Positions 25,396 to 35,224 of a stretch of 64,000 nt of DNA are shown one piece after another (within the stretch, counting starts at the first letter, position 1; each line of letters begins with the position of its first letter). Origin of the DNA: Methylomonas methanica MC09 (lineage in GTDB: Bacteria; Pseudomonadota; Gammaproteobacteria; Methylococcales; Methylomonadaceae); contig NC_015572.1 of the NCBI RefSeq assembly GCF_000214665.1, positions 248,001 through 312,000 of the forward strand. Reading direction: 5' to 3'. The notes below the pieces were generated by a model, which saw only the letters and a program-made list of their open reading frames with translations, was not told the DNA's origin and made no database searches. Made by a program: the position numbers and the translations under genes.

Positions 25396-27174
25396 TTAGT
25401 CCTCCACTTGCGATAAGTGAGCGCCGGCGTCGTTACGATGCGCCATGCGGCGGGCGATTTCCAGTGCGCCGTCCAAATCGAAACCCGGTTCGTAGCGGAT
25501 TGTTTTCAAACGTTTTGCGTACAAATCCGGATAGCGTTGCAGGGTGGTCAGAATCGGATTGGCAGCGGTTTGTCCCAAGCCGCAATGGCTGTGGCTTTTG
25601 ACCAATTGACACAGGCTTTCCAGTTCCACGACATCGCCGGAGGAACCGTGACCGTCTACGATTTTATCCAGCTGTTTCTTCAGTAAGGAGGTGCCGACTC
25701 GGCAGGGCGTACAGAAACCGCAGCTTTCGTGGGCGAAAAAGTGCGTGAAATTTTGCACGATTTCCAGCACGTTGCGGCTGTTGTTAAAGACGATGAACGA
25801 ACCGCCGGTGGCCAGATCCTCAAAGGCCAGCTGGCGCTTAAACTCCTTGTTGGAAATAAAGGTGCCGGAAGGGCCGCCTATTTGTACCCCCAACACATCG
25901 CTGGCGCCGCAGTCGGCCAGGATTTGCTCGATGCTGATGCCGAACGGGTATTCGTAAATGCCGGGTTGGGCGCAATCGCCGCAGATGCTTAAAATCTTGC
26001 TGCCGGCGGACTTCTCTGTGCCGAATCCGGCAAACCAGTCGCCGCCTTGTATGGCAATTTTGGCGGCAGCCAGAAAGGTTTCCACGTTGTTGACCACCGT
26101 GGGCTGGTTCAAGTAGCCGCTGGTGACCGGATAAGGCGGGCGGTTACGGGGAATGCCGGGTTTGCCTTCCAGCGATTCGATCAAGGCCGACTCTTCGCCG
26201 CAGATATAGGCGCCGGCACCGAGACAAATCTCGATATCGAAATCGAGGCCTAGCTCCAGAATATTGTCACCCAATAGTCCGTCCGCACGGCGCTGTTGCA
26301 ATACGGCTTGTAATTTATCGTAAAGATGCAGGTATTCGCCGCGCAAATACAGGAAGCCTTGTTTAGCGCCGATAATGGCGGCAGCCAGAGTCATACCCTC
26401 GAAAACCTGATCGGCGTGACTGTTCAACAACACCCGGTCTTTAAAGGTGCCGGGTTCGCCTTCGTCGGCATTGCACACCACATAATGTTGTGCGGCGGTT
26501 TCTTCGGCGCAGAAACGCCATTTGGTGGCGGTGTTAAAGCCCGCGCCGCCGCGACCGCGCAAACCCGAGCGGTCCAATTCCTGGAGGGTGGCCGGTAAGC
26601 CGCGGTTAAAGGCGGATTTAATGGCCGTGCCTTTTTCAATCGGCGTGTTCAGTAGCAACCCTGCCTTGTGAATGTTATCGCTAACGGCGAATAAATAGCC
26701 AGGCCAATCGGAAACAGCTTGTTGTTGTTCTATCAGCGCCGCGATTTCGTCGATTCTGGGTCTGTCCAGCCGGGTCAGCGGTAGGCCGTTGACCAGACCG
26801 GCCGGTCCTTGGTCGCACATACCGGTGCAGGATGTGTTGTTCAGACTCACCAGACCATCGGCGCGCACTTCGCCGACGTTAACTTTGAGCACACTGGATA
26901 AATAACCTAGTAGATTTTCCTTATCCAACATGTGGTCGGTGATCGAGTCGCTGATCAAGATATCGTAGCGGCCTTGTGGCGTTAAATGCAGAAAACTGTA
27001 AAATTCAACCACGCCGATAATTTGCGTTCGCGGAATGTGCAGAGCATCGGCCAGTATGCCGATCGCTTCCATCGGGATGTGTTGATACTGGGACTGAATT
27101 TTTCTAAGTAGGGATAGCAGTCTAACCGGCTGGTAGTCTGCTTCTGTCAGAATGCTTGTTAGAAACGTTTTCAT
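25396..27174 (-). CDS. hoxF: NAD-reducing hydrogenase diaphorase subunit HoxF
   Basis: A fusion of NuoE-like (residues 1-160) and NuoF-like (about 165-592) parts that binds FMN and NAD(H). The NuoF part has GRGGAGFNTATKW, CNADEGEPGTFKDR, an AGAYICGEESALIESLEGKPG loop, and 4Fe-4S ligands ESCGFCTPCRVG plus the Cys in SHCGLGQT. In the NuoE part only one Cys pair (SCTGMC) of the usual two is visible, as I recall for Ralstonia HoxF. First gene of the hox operon; the divergent dciA start is 37 bases away. Confidence 0.95.
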   Translation of the reverse strand: MKTFLTSILTEADYQPVRLLSLLRKIQSQYQHIPMEAIGILADALHIPRTQIIGVVEFYSFLHLTPQGRYDILISDSITDHMLDKENLLGYLSSVLKVNVGEVRADGLVSLNNTSCTGMCDQGPAGLVNGLPLTRLDRPRIDEIAALIEQQQAVSDWPGYLFAVSDNIHKAGLLLNTPIEKGTAIKSAFNRGLPATLQELDRSGLRGRGGAGFNTATKWRFCAEETAAQHYVVCNADEGEPGTFKDRVLLNSHADQVFEGMTLAAAIIGAKQGFLYLRGEYLHLYDKLQAVLQQRRADGLLGDNILELGLDFDIEICLGAGAYICGEESALIESLEGKPGIPRNRPPYPVTSGYLNQPTVVNNVETFLAAAKIAIQGGDWFAGFGTEKSAGSKILSICGDCAQPGIYEYPFGISIEQILADCGASDVLGVQIGGPSGTFISNKEFKRQLAFEDLATGGSFIVFNNSRNVLEIVQNFTHFFAHESCGFCTPCRVGTSLLKKQLDKIVDGHGSSGDVVELESLCQLVKSHSHCGLGQTAANPILTTLQRYPDLYAKRLKTIRYEPGFDLDGALEIARRMAHRNDAGAHLSQVED

Positions 27175-27211
27175 CGTAGTGTTACCGGTTATTTAAGTTG
27201 CTTGGACGATT

Positions 27212-27676
27212 ATGAATCACTCAAAAAAACCTTTGTTTAAGTCAGCTATGGACTTTAATGGTCGACCGTTGGCAATGTGCCTGGAAAAAATAGCCGAACA
27301 AAAGCAATTATTAAACCGAGTGCGAAACAGTTTGCCTGCCGATATTGCCGAACATGCCATTCATTGCGTGCTAAGTAATACTCGTTTATTAGTGTATACC
27401 GATTCTGCGGTTTGGGCATCGCAAATCCGCTTTTTTAATCAGGAAATAGTGAAGAGCTTGCCGGCAAACGGGCGGCAAACTATTGTTAGCGTGCAGGTTA
27501 AGATACTATTGACTCCAACCTCGAGTACGAGCAGGCGAACCAAGTGTTTGCCCAGCGCCAAAACGATCGACGACATTTTGGGTCGGGTGGATGATAAAAG
27601 CAATGATGCCTTGGATCTGGCCTTGGCTAAATTGGGGCGTACGCTTAAGAAGCGCTTGGCGGATAAAACCGCTTGA
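27212..27676 (+). CDS. dciA: DciA-type helicase loader (DUF721)
   Basis: A 154-residue DUF721 protein. DciA proteins help load the replicative helicase DnaB in bacteria lacking DnaC. The conserved core is residues 28-90: NRVRNSLPADIAEHAIHCVL, then LLVYTDSAVWASQIRFF. The C-terminal 60 residues are basic and unstructured. Its place beside lpxC is common in gammaproteobacteria. Divergent from hoxF and convergent with lpxC. Confidence 0.85.
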   Translation: MNHSKKPLFKSAMDFNGRPLAMCLEKIAEQKQLLNRVRNSLPADIAEHAIHCVLSNTRLLVYTDSAVWASQIRFFNQEIVKSLPANGRQTIVSVQVKILLTPTSSTSRRTKCLPSAKTIDDILGRVDDKSNDALDLALAKLGRTLKKRLADKTA

Positions 27677-27695
27677 CGTTGGTCTAGCGGTTTTT
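27665..27695 (+). terminator. Terminator hairpin at the dciA / lpxC convergence
   Basis: A 9-bp stem AAAACCGCT / AGCGGTTTT (27665-27673 with 27686-27694) with a 12-base loop overlaps the dciA stop codon and ends in T residues. The A/T flanks could serve both strands. Confidence 0.6.
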
Positions 27696-27723
27696 AGGCT
27701 TGGGTTGCCGAAAGGGGTGGGAC

Positions 27724-28650
27724 TTAGCCGGTAACGGGCGCGGACGATTGGGCGGAGCGCATGTAAGAAATAGGTGCATCGTCTGCATTTTCAAACGTGA
27801 CCATTTCCCAGGCGTCTTTGTTTTCCAGCAAGCTCAATAACAGCTTGTTATTGAGGGCGTGGCCGGATTTAAAGCCTTTATATTCGCCGATCAAGCTATG
27901 GCCCAACAGATACAGGTCGCCGATCGCATCGAGTATTTTGTGTTTGACGAACTCGTCGGCATAACGCAGGCCGTCTTCATTCAAAACCTTGTCGTCATCG
28001 ACCACGATGGCATTGTCGAGACTGCCGCCCAAGGCCAGATTGTTTTCCCGCAAGAATTCGATGTCGCGCATAAAACCGAAGGTGCGGGCACGGCTGACTT
28101 CCTTGACGAAGGTGGTGGAGGAAAAATCCATCACCGCCGTTTTCAAGTGATCGGAGAAGGCCGGATGTTCGAAATCGATGGTAAAGGTGACTTTAAAACC
28201 GTCAAACGGTTCGAATGCCGCCCATTTATCGGCGTCTTCCACCCGAATCGGGCGTTTGATGCGAATGTATTGCTTAGGGGCATCCTGCTCTACCACGCCG
28301 GCCGATTGCAGCAAGAACACGAATGGACCCGCGCTACCGTCCATGATGGGTACTTCCGGTGCGCTGACATCGATAATCGCGTTGTCTATACCCAGGCCCG
28401 CCATGGCGGACAGCAGATGCTCCACCGTCGATACTTTGATATTGCCACGGGTCAAGGTGGTGGAGAGCTTGGTTTCGCCGACATTTTCCGGGCGGGCTTC
28501 TATGGTGACAGGCGTGTCCAGATCAACGCGGCGAAACCGTATCCCGCTATTGGCCTCGGCGGGATGCAGCGTTAAATAGACTTTGTCACCTGTGTGCAAG
28601 CCAACACCCGTGGCGCGAATGGTGTTTTTGAGAGTGCGTTGTTTGATCAT
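27724..28650 (-). CDS. lpxC: UDP-3-O-acyl-N-acetylglucosamine deacetylase
   Basis: A zinc deacetylase catalysing the committed step of lipid A synthesis. At 308 residues it has the family landmarks: [18 protein letters not shown] at the start, zinc ligand His78 in [12 protein letters not shown], and the H-x3-D zinc pair in [14 protein letters not shown], with the later His of SGHALNN. It is the last gene of the dcw block, 83 bases downstream of ftsZ with a hairpin between. E. coli LpxC is controlled by proteolysis through its C-terminus; here the tail ([14 protein letters not shown]) is similarly short and non-polar. Confidence 0.97.
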   Translation of the reverse strand: MIKQRTLKNTIRATGVGLHTGDKVYLTLHPAEANSGIRFRRVDLDTPVTIEARPENVGETKLSTTLTRGNIKVSTVEHLLSAMAGLGIDNAIIDVSAPEVPIMDGSAGPFVFLLQSAGVVEQDAPKQYIRIKRPIRVEDADKWAAFEPFDGFKVTFTIDFEHPAFSDHLKTAVMDFSSTTFVKEVSRARTFGFMRDIEFLRENNLALGGSLDNAIVVDDDKVLNEDGLRYADEFVKHKILDAIGDLYLLGHSLIGEYKGFKSGHALNNKLLLSLLENKDAWEMVTFENADDAPISYMRSAQSSAPVTG

Positions 28651-28680
28651 GAAATGCCGGCAAATATATAAAACAAAGCG

Positions 28681-28714
28681 GGGAAGTCTATCATAATTTA
28701 CATGATAGCTTCCC
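28681..28714 (-). repeat. Hairpin between ftsZ and lpxC
   Basis: GGGAAG-t-CTATCAT (28681-28694) faces ATGATAGCTTCCC (28702-28714): 13 base pairs with one bulged base and a 7-base loop. There is no T-run downstream on the minus strand, so it may be a processing or mRNA-stability element, or a weak attenuator, rather than a full terminator. Confidence 0.6.
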
Positions 28715-28733
28715 TATAAGCGTGAACGGACTT

Positions 28734-29891
28734 TTAGTCCGCCTGACGTCTCAAAAACGCCGGTACGTCCAAATATTCCAAATCGGCATCGGTTCTGGGT
28801 TGAGCGCCGAAACGGGTTTCGCGGGTCGCATCCGGTCTTTGTTGGCGAATCACGGTCGGTTTGTCCAATTGATCGTAACTCACTTCGCCCGCCGCAACTT
28901 TAGGTACCAGTTTAATCGGTGCGGCGGCTTTGACTTTTTCGCCCATGCCCGTCGCCACCACGGTAACTTTAACCTCGTTACCCATGGAAGGGTTCACTGC
29001 CATACCGATTTTGATGTCGGCATCGTCGGATGCAAAGGCGTGCATGATGCTACCGATTTCGTCGAACTCGTTCAGACCCAGGTCGCCGTTGGATGTGACG
29101 TTAACCAAAATACCGCGCGCGCCTTGCAGGTTAATATCTTCCAGCAACGGGCAGGCAATGGCTTTTTCCGCCGCCAGCCGGGCTCTGTTCTCGCCGTTGG
29201 CCACACCGGTACCCATGATGGCGCTGCCCATATTGGACATGACGGTGCGTACGTCGGCAAAGTCAACGTTCATCAAGCCGGGGTGGGTGATCAGTTCGGT
29301 GATGCCTTGAACCGCGTCCAACAATACGTCATTGGCAACCCGGAACGAATCGACCAGGGAACGGTTGTTGCCCAGGGTCGGTAGCAGTTTTTGGTTTGGA
29401 ATGATGATTAAGGAATCGACCAATTTTTCAAGTTCACGCAGGCCGTTTTCGGCCACGGCTTTTTTCTTGGTGCCTTCGAAATCGAACGGCTTGGAAACCA
29501 CCGCCACGGTCAGCACACCCATCTCCTTAGCTTCTTCCGCAAATACGGTAATCGCACCGGTACCGGTACCGCCACCCATGCCGGCAGTCAAAAACACCAT
29601 GTCGGCGCCTTCGATCACTTCGCGGATGCGCTCGCGGTTTTCTTCCGCCGCGGCACGGCCCACTTCAGGGCGTGTACCGGCACCCAGGCCTTTGGTTAAT
29701 TCAACGCCCAGTTGTACGATACTGTCGACATTCATTTGCCGCAGTGCCTGCGCATCGGTGTTGGCGCAGATAAACTGCACGCCGTCGATACCGGTTTCTA
29801 TCATATGATTGACCGCGTTGCCGCCGCCGCCGCCCACACCGATGACTTTAATAACGGCATTGCCACTATTGTCCATTAATTCATATTTCAT
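28734..29891 (-). CDS. ftsZ: Cell division protein FtsZ
   Basis: The tubulin-like GTPase that forms the Z-ring. With the ATG at 29891 the protein is 385 residues. That start has GGAGG 8 bases upstream; the GTG at 29897 touches the ribosome-binding site and is unlikely. VIGVGGGGGNAVNHM and the tubulin signature GGGTGTG bind GTP; NVDFADVRTVM and the T7 loop region (NEFDEIGSIM) complete the core. The C-terminal partner-binding peptide is DLEYLDVPAFLRRQAD. It follows ftsA with 24 bases between. Confidence 0.98.
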   Translation of the reverse strand: MKYELMDNSGNAVIKVIGVGGGGGNAVNHMIETGIDGVQFICANTDAQALRQMNVDSIVQLGVELTKGLGAGTRPEVGRAAAEENRERIREVIEGADMVFLTAGMGGGTGTGAITVFAEEAKEMGVLTVAVVSKPFDFEGTKKKAVAENGLRELEKLVDSLIIIPNQKLLPTLGNNRSLVDSFRVANDVLLDAVQGITELITHPGLMNVDFADVRTVMSNMGSAIMGTGVANGENRARLAAEKAIACPLLEDINLQGARGILVNVTSNGDLGLNEFDEIGSIMHAFASDDADIKIGMAVNPSMGNEVKVTVVATGMGEKVKAAAPIKLVPKVAAGEVSYDQLDKPTVIRQQRPDATRETRFGAQPRTDADLEYLDVPAFLRRQAD

Positions 29892-29915
29892 TTTCACACC
29901 CTCCAGACACGCAAA

Positions 29916-31142
29916 TTAAAAATTACCTTGAAACCAGTTTTTGATTGTCGACCACAGATTGTCTCCGTCGTCGTTTAAACCCAATGCCCGGCCGTGGTGG
30001 TCTTTGCCGTAAATCAGCAACCCCACTGCGGTCGAGTAAATCGGGTTTTGCGCTACATCGGTCAGTCCGGACACATGTAGCGGTGTCCCCATGCGAACCG
30101 GCATATGGAATATTTCCTCCGCCAGTTCAGTCAATCCTCTTACCTGTGAACTGCCGCCGGTAATAACCATGCCGGCGGCAATCAGATCTTCATACCCACT
30201 CCGTCTTAATTCTGCCTGTACCAACAGCATCAGCTCCTCGTAACGCGGTTCGACAATTTCCGCCAAATTCTGCACGGAAATCTTGCGGGGCTCCCGGTCG
30301 CCGATACTCGGCACATCGATCATGTGCTGAGGGTCGGCCATATCCGTCAACGCGCAGGCATGTTGACGTTTAATCTCCTCGGCGTTTTTGGTCGGCGTTC
30401 TCAATGCCACGGCGATGTCGTTCGTGACTTGGTCGCCGGCAATGGGAATAACCGCGGTATGTTTGATGGCGCCCTCGGAGAAAATGGCGATATCCGTGGT
30501 ACCGCCGCCGATGTCGATCAAACAGACCCCCAAATCCTTTTCATCGTCCGTCAGCACCGCGGAGCACGAAGCCAGTTGCTCCAGCACAATATCGTCGACA
30601 TCCAGCCCGCAGCGGCGGATGCATTTGACAATGTTTTGCTCGGCGCTGACGCTGCTGGTCACCATGTGTACCTTGGCTTCCAGACGTATGCCCGACATGC
30701 CGATCGGTTCCTTGATACCCTCCTGCTGGTCGATCACAAACTCCTGCGGCAGGATGTGCAGGATTTTCTGATCGGCCGGAATCGCCACCGCGCGCGCCGA
30801 GTCGATCACCCGGTCGATATCGTGCTGAGTGACTTCTTTTTCCTTGATCGCCACGATACCGTGCGAATTCAAGCTTTTTATGTGACTGCCGGCGATACCG
30901 GCAAACACGGATTTGATTTGGCAGCCGGCCATCAACTCGGCTTCTTCAATGGCGCGTTGTATGGAATGCACGGTCGATTCCAAATTGACGACAATGCCTT
31001 TTTTCAAGCCTTTGGAGGGTGCGGTACCGATGCCGATCACTTCAATTTCGTCACCGCCGCGAAACTCGCCGACTATGGCCGCCACTTTCGACGTGCCGAT
31101 ATCCAGCCCCACTAATAAATTTCGATCTGTCTTTTTGGCCAT
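29916..31142 (-). CDS. ftsA: Cell division protein FtsA
   Basis: An actin-family ATPase that tethers FtsZ to the membrane. It is 408 residues: VGLDIGTSKVAAIVGE (phosphate 1), the 1C domain, GVCLIDIGGGTTDIAIF (phosphate 2), GMVITGGSSQVRG, and a C-terminal amphipathic helix (NLWSTIKNWFQGNF) that inserts in the membrane. Between ftsQ and ftsZ as usual. Confidence 0.97.
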   Translation of the reverse strand: MAKKTDRNLLVGLDIGTSKVAAIVGEFRGGDEIEVIGIGTAPSKGLKKGIVVNLESTVHSIQRAIEEAELMAGCQIKSVFAGIAGSHIKSLNSHGIVAIKEKEVTQHDIDRVIDSARAVAIPADQKILHILPQEFVIDQQEGIKEPIGMSGIRLEAKVHMVTSSVSAEQNIVKCIRRCGLDVDDIVLEQLASCSAVLTDDEKDLGVCLIDIGGGTTDIAIFSEGAIKHTAVIPIAGDQVTNDIAVALRTPTKNAEEIKRQHACALTDMADPQHMIDVPSIGDREPRKISVQNLAEIVEPRYEELMLLVQAELRRSGYEDLIAAGMVITGGSSQVRGLTELAEEIFHMPVRMGTPLHVSGLTDVAQNPIYSTAVGLLIYGKDHHGRALGLNDDGDNLWSTIKNWFQGNF

Positions 31143-31196
31143 TTTTTTTGCTCTATAAGCGTTTAATTCAGGTTTTAATTATTTGGTCGGCGCCGG

Positions 31197-31955
31197 TTAA
31201 ATCCGCCGCTCCTTCATTACGTTCTTGTAATTTTCAGCAATTGCTTTCCAATCGATTTCGGGTGTATCCGGCTTCCAGGTCACCGCGTAGCCGTTCGGAT
31301 ACCGGGTATCCACACTGGCCATCATGGCGACTTGCTCCTCGCCCAGTAAATCCATGGTTTTCAAAAACCGTTGCATATTTTCCAACGGCGCTTTTCTGCC
31401 CAGTTGCATTTCCAAACCGCTGGCCAATTTAATTCGCCAAGCCCTGCGGTCATTGACATGAAATTCGGCCAGTTGCATCGATTTATCCTTTAACACGATG
31501 TAAACGCCTTTCATGATTTCCAACAGTTTCTTCTCCTGTCCTTCCGGACCGGTAATCAGCGGCAGGTTTTTAAACTCGTCGATATCGTCCGGTATCAGCA
31601 CCTCGCCCTGTTTATTCAGTACCGCCTTGTCGCCCCAGCGCACAATCGGCTTTTGCTCGGTGATCTTGATATGCACCGCATCCGGCCATACCCGGTTTAC
31701 ATCCACTGCCGCCACCAGCGGCAATTGGCTGATCAATTGATGAATAGCGTCCATGTCCACGTGGTAAAAACCGCGTTTCATCTCCGGTGTCAGTATGCGT
31801 TTCAGGGTCTCCTTATTGGTATACTGAAACGCGCCTTCAATCTTTACATAACGGATCGGCTTGCTGACGGCATCCTGGCTGTGCAACTGTTTCCAGCCGT
31901 ACCAGCTGCCCGCCGAAACCAGCAAGGCGAATAGAATAAACTTCAATGCCGACAC
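31197..31955 (-). CDS. ftsQ: Cell division protein FtsQ
   Basis: A bitopic divisome protein of 252 residues: an N-terminal membrane helix (residues 4-20), the POTRA domain (about 36-105, RYVKIEGAFQYTNKETL) and the beta domain (about 106-245). It recruits FtsB and FtsL. The start is GTG at 31955, one base after the ddl stop, with GAGG close upstream. 54 bases separate it from ftsA. Confidence 0.93.
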   Translation of the reverse strand: MSALKFILFALLVSAGSWYGWKQLHSQDAVSKPIRYVKIEGAFQYTNKETLKRILTPEMKRGFYHVDMDAIHQLISQLPLVAAVDVNRVWPDAVHIKITEQKPIVRWGDKAVLNKQGEVLIPDDIDEFKNLPLITGPEGQEKKLLEIMKGVYIVLKDKSMQLAEFHVNDRRAWRIKLASGLEMQLGRKAPLENMQRFLKTMDLLGEEQVAMMASVDTRYPNGYAVTWKPDTPEIDWKAIAENYKNVMKERRI

Positions 31956-31956
31956 C

Positions 31957-32892
31957 TCAGTCCACCATGCTGGTTTCCAGAATCCGCCAGACCAGCTCGT
32001 TAAAATCCACGCCCGCCACCTTGGCCGCCATCGGCACCAGACTGTGATCGGTCATGCCGGGCACGGTGTTTACTTCAATCAATTGCGCGCAATCGTTGTC
32101 GTCGATAAACACATCCACTCTGGCCCAGCCTTTTACTGCCAAGCCGTTGCATGCCAACAGGGCCAGGGCTTGTAACTGTTGCTCGCGCTCGGTAGTCAAT
32201 CCGCTTGGGCAATGGTACTGTGTGGTGTTGGCACGGTATTTGGCTTCAAAATCGTAAAATACGTTGGGTGTTTCCAAGCGGATGGCGGGTAGCGCTTCGC
32301 CAGCCAGTACGCCCACGGTATATTCCTTGCCTTGCACCCATTGTTCGGCGTAAACATCGCATCGATATTGTTGGGCCACGCGTAGCGCTTCGAGTAACTC
32401 TTCGCGGCTATTGGCTTTACTCATGCCGATACTGGAGCCTTCCTGGGCCGGCTTAACAATCACCGGAAAGCCGAGTGCGGCTATACAGGCATCAATATCT
32501 AGCAGGTTTTGCAGTACAAACCATTTTGGGGTGCTGAGTCCCATGCCCTGCCAGCACAACTTGGTGCGCAACTTGTCCATGCTAAGCGCGGAAGCCATCA
32601 CCCCGGAACCGGTATAAGGCAGGCCCAATACGTCCAATACGGCTTGCAGCACCCCATCTTCACCGCCTCGGCCATGCATGATGTTGAATACTCTATCGAT
32701 TTTCAGGCCGGCCAGCGCGTCAATCGGACTGCCGGTGACATCCACCGCTAGCGCATCGATGCCGCATTCCTTGAGAGCTTTGAAAACCGCGTTGCCGCTG
32801 TTCAGGGAAATTTCCCGCTCGGCGGCAGTACCGCCCATCAGGACCGCGACTTTGCCGAAATCGGCGGGATTGCTAATCGTTAACGGCTTCAT
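31957..32892 (-). CDS. ddl: D-alanine--D-alanine ligase
   Basis: ATP-dependent formation of D-Ala-D-Ala for the peptidoglycan stem. It is 311 residues, DdlB-like, with ATP-grasp architecture. VAVLMGGTAAEREISLNSG-like N-terminus, NIMHGRGGEDGVLQ, LPYTGSGVMASALSMDK, FPVIVKPAQEGSSIGMSK and LIEVNTVPGMTDHSLVP are all recognisable. It overlaps murB by 4 bases. Confidence 0.97.
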   Translation of the reverse strand: MKPLTISNPADFGKVAVLMGGTAAEREISLNSGNAVFKALKECGIDALAVDVTGSPIDALAGLKIDRVFNIMHGRGGEDGVLQAVLDVLGLPYTGSGVMASALSMDKLRTKLCWQGMGLSTPKWFVLQNLLDIDACIAALGFPVIVKPAQEGSSIGMSKANSREELLEALRVAQQYRCDVYAEQWVQGKEYTVGVLAGEALPAIRLETPNVFYDFEAKYRANTTQYHCPSGLTTEREQQLQALALLACNGLAVKGWARVDVFIDDNDCAQLIEVNTVPGMTDHSLVPMAAKVAGVDFNELVWRILETSMVD

Positions 32893-33779
32893 ACTTTTTC
32901 ACCTATCCGGCAAACCTCGGTTTGCAACGCGATTCCGAACTGACTGAGTACCTGATTTTGAATATGCTCGATCAAGGCTTCTATATCTTCTGCGGTGGCG
33001 TTGCCGCCGTTCTCGATAAAATTGGCGTGTTTTTCGGATACCACCGCGCCGCCGACGGCATAGCCTTTTAAACCGCAGGCTTCAATCAAGCGCGCCGCAA
33101 AATCGCCGGGCGGATTTTTAAACACGGAGCCGCAGGTCGGTTTATTGGTCGGCTGGCTGGTGTTGCGTTTTTCCAGCAGCGCCTTGATATGTTGCTGACT
33201 GGCTTCGCTGTTGCCTTTTTGCAATTGCAATTGCGCGGACAGGAACCATTCGTTATCCAGACCTTTCACGGAACGGTAGGCCACTTCGAACTCGTGTTTG
33301 CCGCGCTCGATCACCCCGCCTTGTGCGTTGATCATTTCGACCTGGTCGACAATACCCCAGGTTTCGCCGCCGAAGGCGCCGGCGTTCATTTTCAGTGCGC
33401 CGCCCATAGTGCCGGGAATGCCGGCCAAAAATTCCGCGCCGGTCAAACCTAAATCGCTGCAAAACCGCGCCACATGAGCACAAGGTACGCCGGCCTCCAC
33501 GTAAACCCGCTCGGAATCGATCAAACGCATGTCTTTCAAACGGCCACGGGTATTAATCACCGTGCCGCGAATGCCGCCATCCCTGATCAGCAAATTGCTG
33601 CCCAGACCGATCCAAACCAAAGGTTCGCCCACGGGCAAACCGGCGACAAAATCGATCAAATCGGCTTTGTCCGCCGGGAGATACATTTTTTGCGCCGGGC
33701 CGCCGACCCGCCAGCTAGTGTATTTGGCCAGCGGCTCGTTGCTGAGCAGGGTACCTCTTAATGCAAGCTCCGCCATCAT
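32889..33779 (-). CDS. murB: UDP-N-acetylenolpyruvoylglucosamine reductase
   Basis: The FAD enzyme reducing enolpyruvyl-UDP-GlcNAc to UDP-MurNAc. 296 residues, the shorter (type II) length rather than the 340 residues of E. coli. [13 protein letters not shown] and [17 protein letters not shown] bind [23 protein letters not shown] and the proton-donor region [17 protein letters not shown] are present. A second Met follows immediately, so the start is ambiguous by one codon. Overlaps murC by 4 bases. Confidence 0.96.
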   Translation of the reverse strand: MMAELALRGTLLSNEPLAKYTSWRVGGPAQKMYLPADKADLIDFVAGLPVGEPLVWIGLGSNLLIRDGGIRGTVINTRGRLKDMRLIDSERVYVEAGVPCAHVARFCSDLGLTGAEFLAGIPGTMGGALKMNAGAFGGETWGIVDQVEMINAQGGVIERGKHEFEVAYRSVKGLDNEWFLSAQLQLQKGNSEASQQHIKALLEKRNTSQPTNKPTCGSVFKNPPGDFAARLIEACGLKGYAVGGAVVSEKHANFIENGGNATAEDIEALIEHIQNQVLSQFGIALQTEVCRIGEKV

Positions 33780-35224
33780 GCCGATATCCTCAGGGACGCC
33801 AACGCCTCTTGCAGTTTTTGCGGCAGTTCGGCGGCGATTTGGCCGACATTGCCGGCACCCATGGTCAGAATCACGTCGTCCGCTTGCACGATACCGGCCA
33901 AAATGGTGGACAAGTCGTCGCGGTTTTGCACGAATACCGGGTCCACTTGGCCGCGGACGCGAATGGAACGGCTCAAGGCTTTACCGTCCGCTCCGTTAAT
34001 CGGTGCTTCGCCGGCCGAATACACGTCCAATAAGATCAACACGTCGACGCTGGACAGCACTTCAACGAAATCCTCGAACAGATCGCGGGTGCGGGTATAA
34101 CGGTGCGGTTGAAATACCACCACCTTACGTCGCTCGGGCCAAGCTTGGCGCAGCGCTTCCAGCGTGGCGGCCAGTTCGCGCGGATGGTGACCGTAATCGT
34201 CGACCAATGTCAGCTTGCCGCCGTCGATTTCGAGATCGCCATTGATTTGAAAACGCCGGCCCACGCCGTTGAATTCGGCCAGACTTTTGATGATGGCCGC
34301 GTCCTCCACACCCAAGCTGGTGGCGATGGTAATGGCGGCCAGCGCGTTGAGCATGTTGTGCCAACCGGGCAGATTCAAGGTCACCTGCATGGGCGGCAAG
34401 CCGTCCCAGCGCAGTACGCCGAAATGGGTTTGCAGGCCGTCCTGCTTGATGTCGACAGCCCGGACGTCGGCGGTTTCGGTCACGCCGTACGTTTTTACCG
34501 GTTTGGAAATCAGCGGTAAAATCTCCTGAACGCCTGGATCGTCGACGCACAATACCGCCAAGCCGTAAAACGGCAGTTGGTGCAGGAATTTAATGAAGGT
34601 GTCCTTCAGGCGGTTATAGCTGCCGCCGTAGGTTTCCATATGATCCTGGTCGATGTTGGTGACGACCGCCATCATCGGTTGCAGATACAAAAACGAGGCA
34701 TCGCTTTCATCGGCTTCCGCAACCAGATATTTGCCCAGACCGAGCTTGGCGTTACTGCCGGCGCTGTTTAAACGGCCGCCGATCACGAAGGTCGGATCCA
34801 GGCCGCCTTCCGCCAGCATCATGGTGGTCAGACTGGTGGTCGTGGTTTTGCCGTGGGTGCCGGCCACCGCGATGCCGAAGCGGAAACGCATCAATTCGGC
34901 CAGCATTTCCGCGCGTGGAATTACCGGTATCCGATTGGCGTAAGCGGTGGTGATTTCCGGATTTTTGCGGTCCACCGCGGTGGACGTGACCACCACGTCC
35001 ACGTCCGCCACATTGGCGGCGGTGTGTTCGAAATAGACTTTTACGCCCATGCCTTGCAGCCGCTCGGTCACCGGAGAGGCTTTGATATCGGAACCGGAAA
35101 CACTGTAGCCGAGGTTGGATAACACTTCCGCGATGCCGCTCATGCCGGTGCCGCCGATACCGACAAAATGAATTTTGTCTATGCTGCCCAGGGCTTGCGC
35201 GGGGTGAATATTCGGCCGGTTCAT
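33776..35224 (-). CDS. murC: UDP-N-acetylmuramate--L-alanine ligase
   Basis: Adds L-Ala to UDP-MurNAc, the first Mur ligase step. The 482 residues show [18 protein letters not shown] (N-terminal Rossmann motif), the ATP loop [21 protein letters not shown] and [14 protein letters not shown]. Overlaps murG by 4 bases (ATGA). Confidence 0.98.
   Translation of the reverse strand: MNRPNIHPAQALGSIDKIHFVGIGGTGMSGIAEVLSNLGYSVSGSDIKASPVTERLQGMGVKVYFEHTAANVADVDVVVTSTAVDRKNPEITTAYANRIPVIPRAEMLAELMRFRFGIAVAGTHGKTTTTSLTTMMLAEGGLDPTFVIGGRLNSAGSNAKLGLGKYLVAEADESDASFLYLQPMMAVVTNIDQDHMETYGGSYNRLKDTFIKFLHQLPFYGLAVLCVDDPGVQEILPLISKPVKTYGVTETADVRAVDIKQDGLQTHFGVLRWDGLPPMQVTLNLPGWHNMLNALAAITIATSLGVEDAAIIKSLAEFNGVGRRFQINGDLEIDGGKLTLVDDYGHHPRELAATLEALRQAWPERRKVVVFQPHRYTRTRDLFEDFVEVLSSVDVLILLDVYSAGEAPINGADGKALSRSIRVRGQVDPVFVQNRDDLSTILAGIVQADDVILTMGAGNVGQIAAELPQKLQEALASLRISA

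Noticed and set aside
25396..27174. NuoEF of respiratory complex I
   Set aside because: The two parts are fused in one chain and followed directly by hoxU, hoxY and hoxH; no other nuo gene is present.
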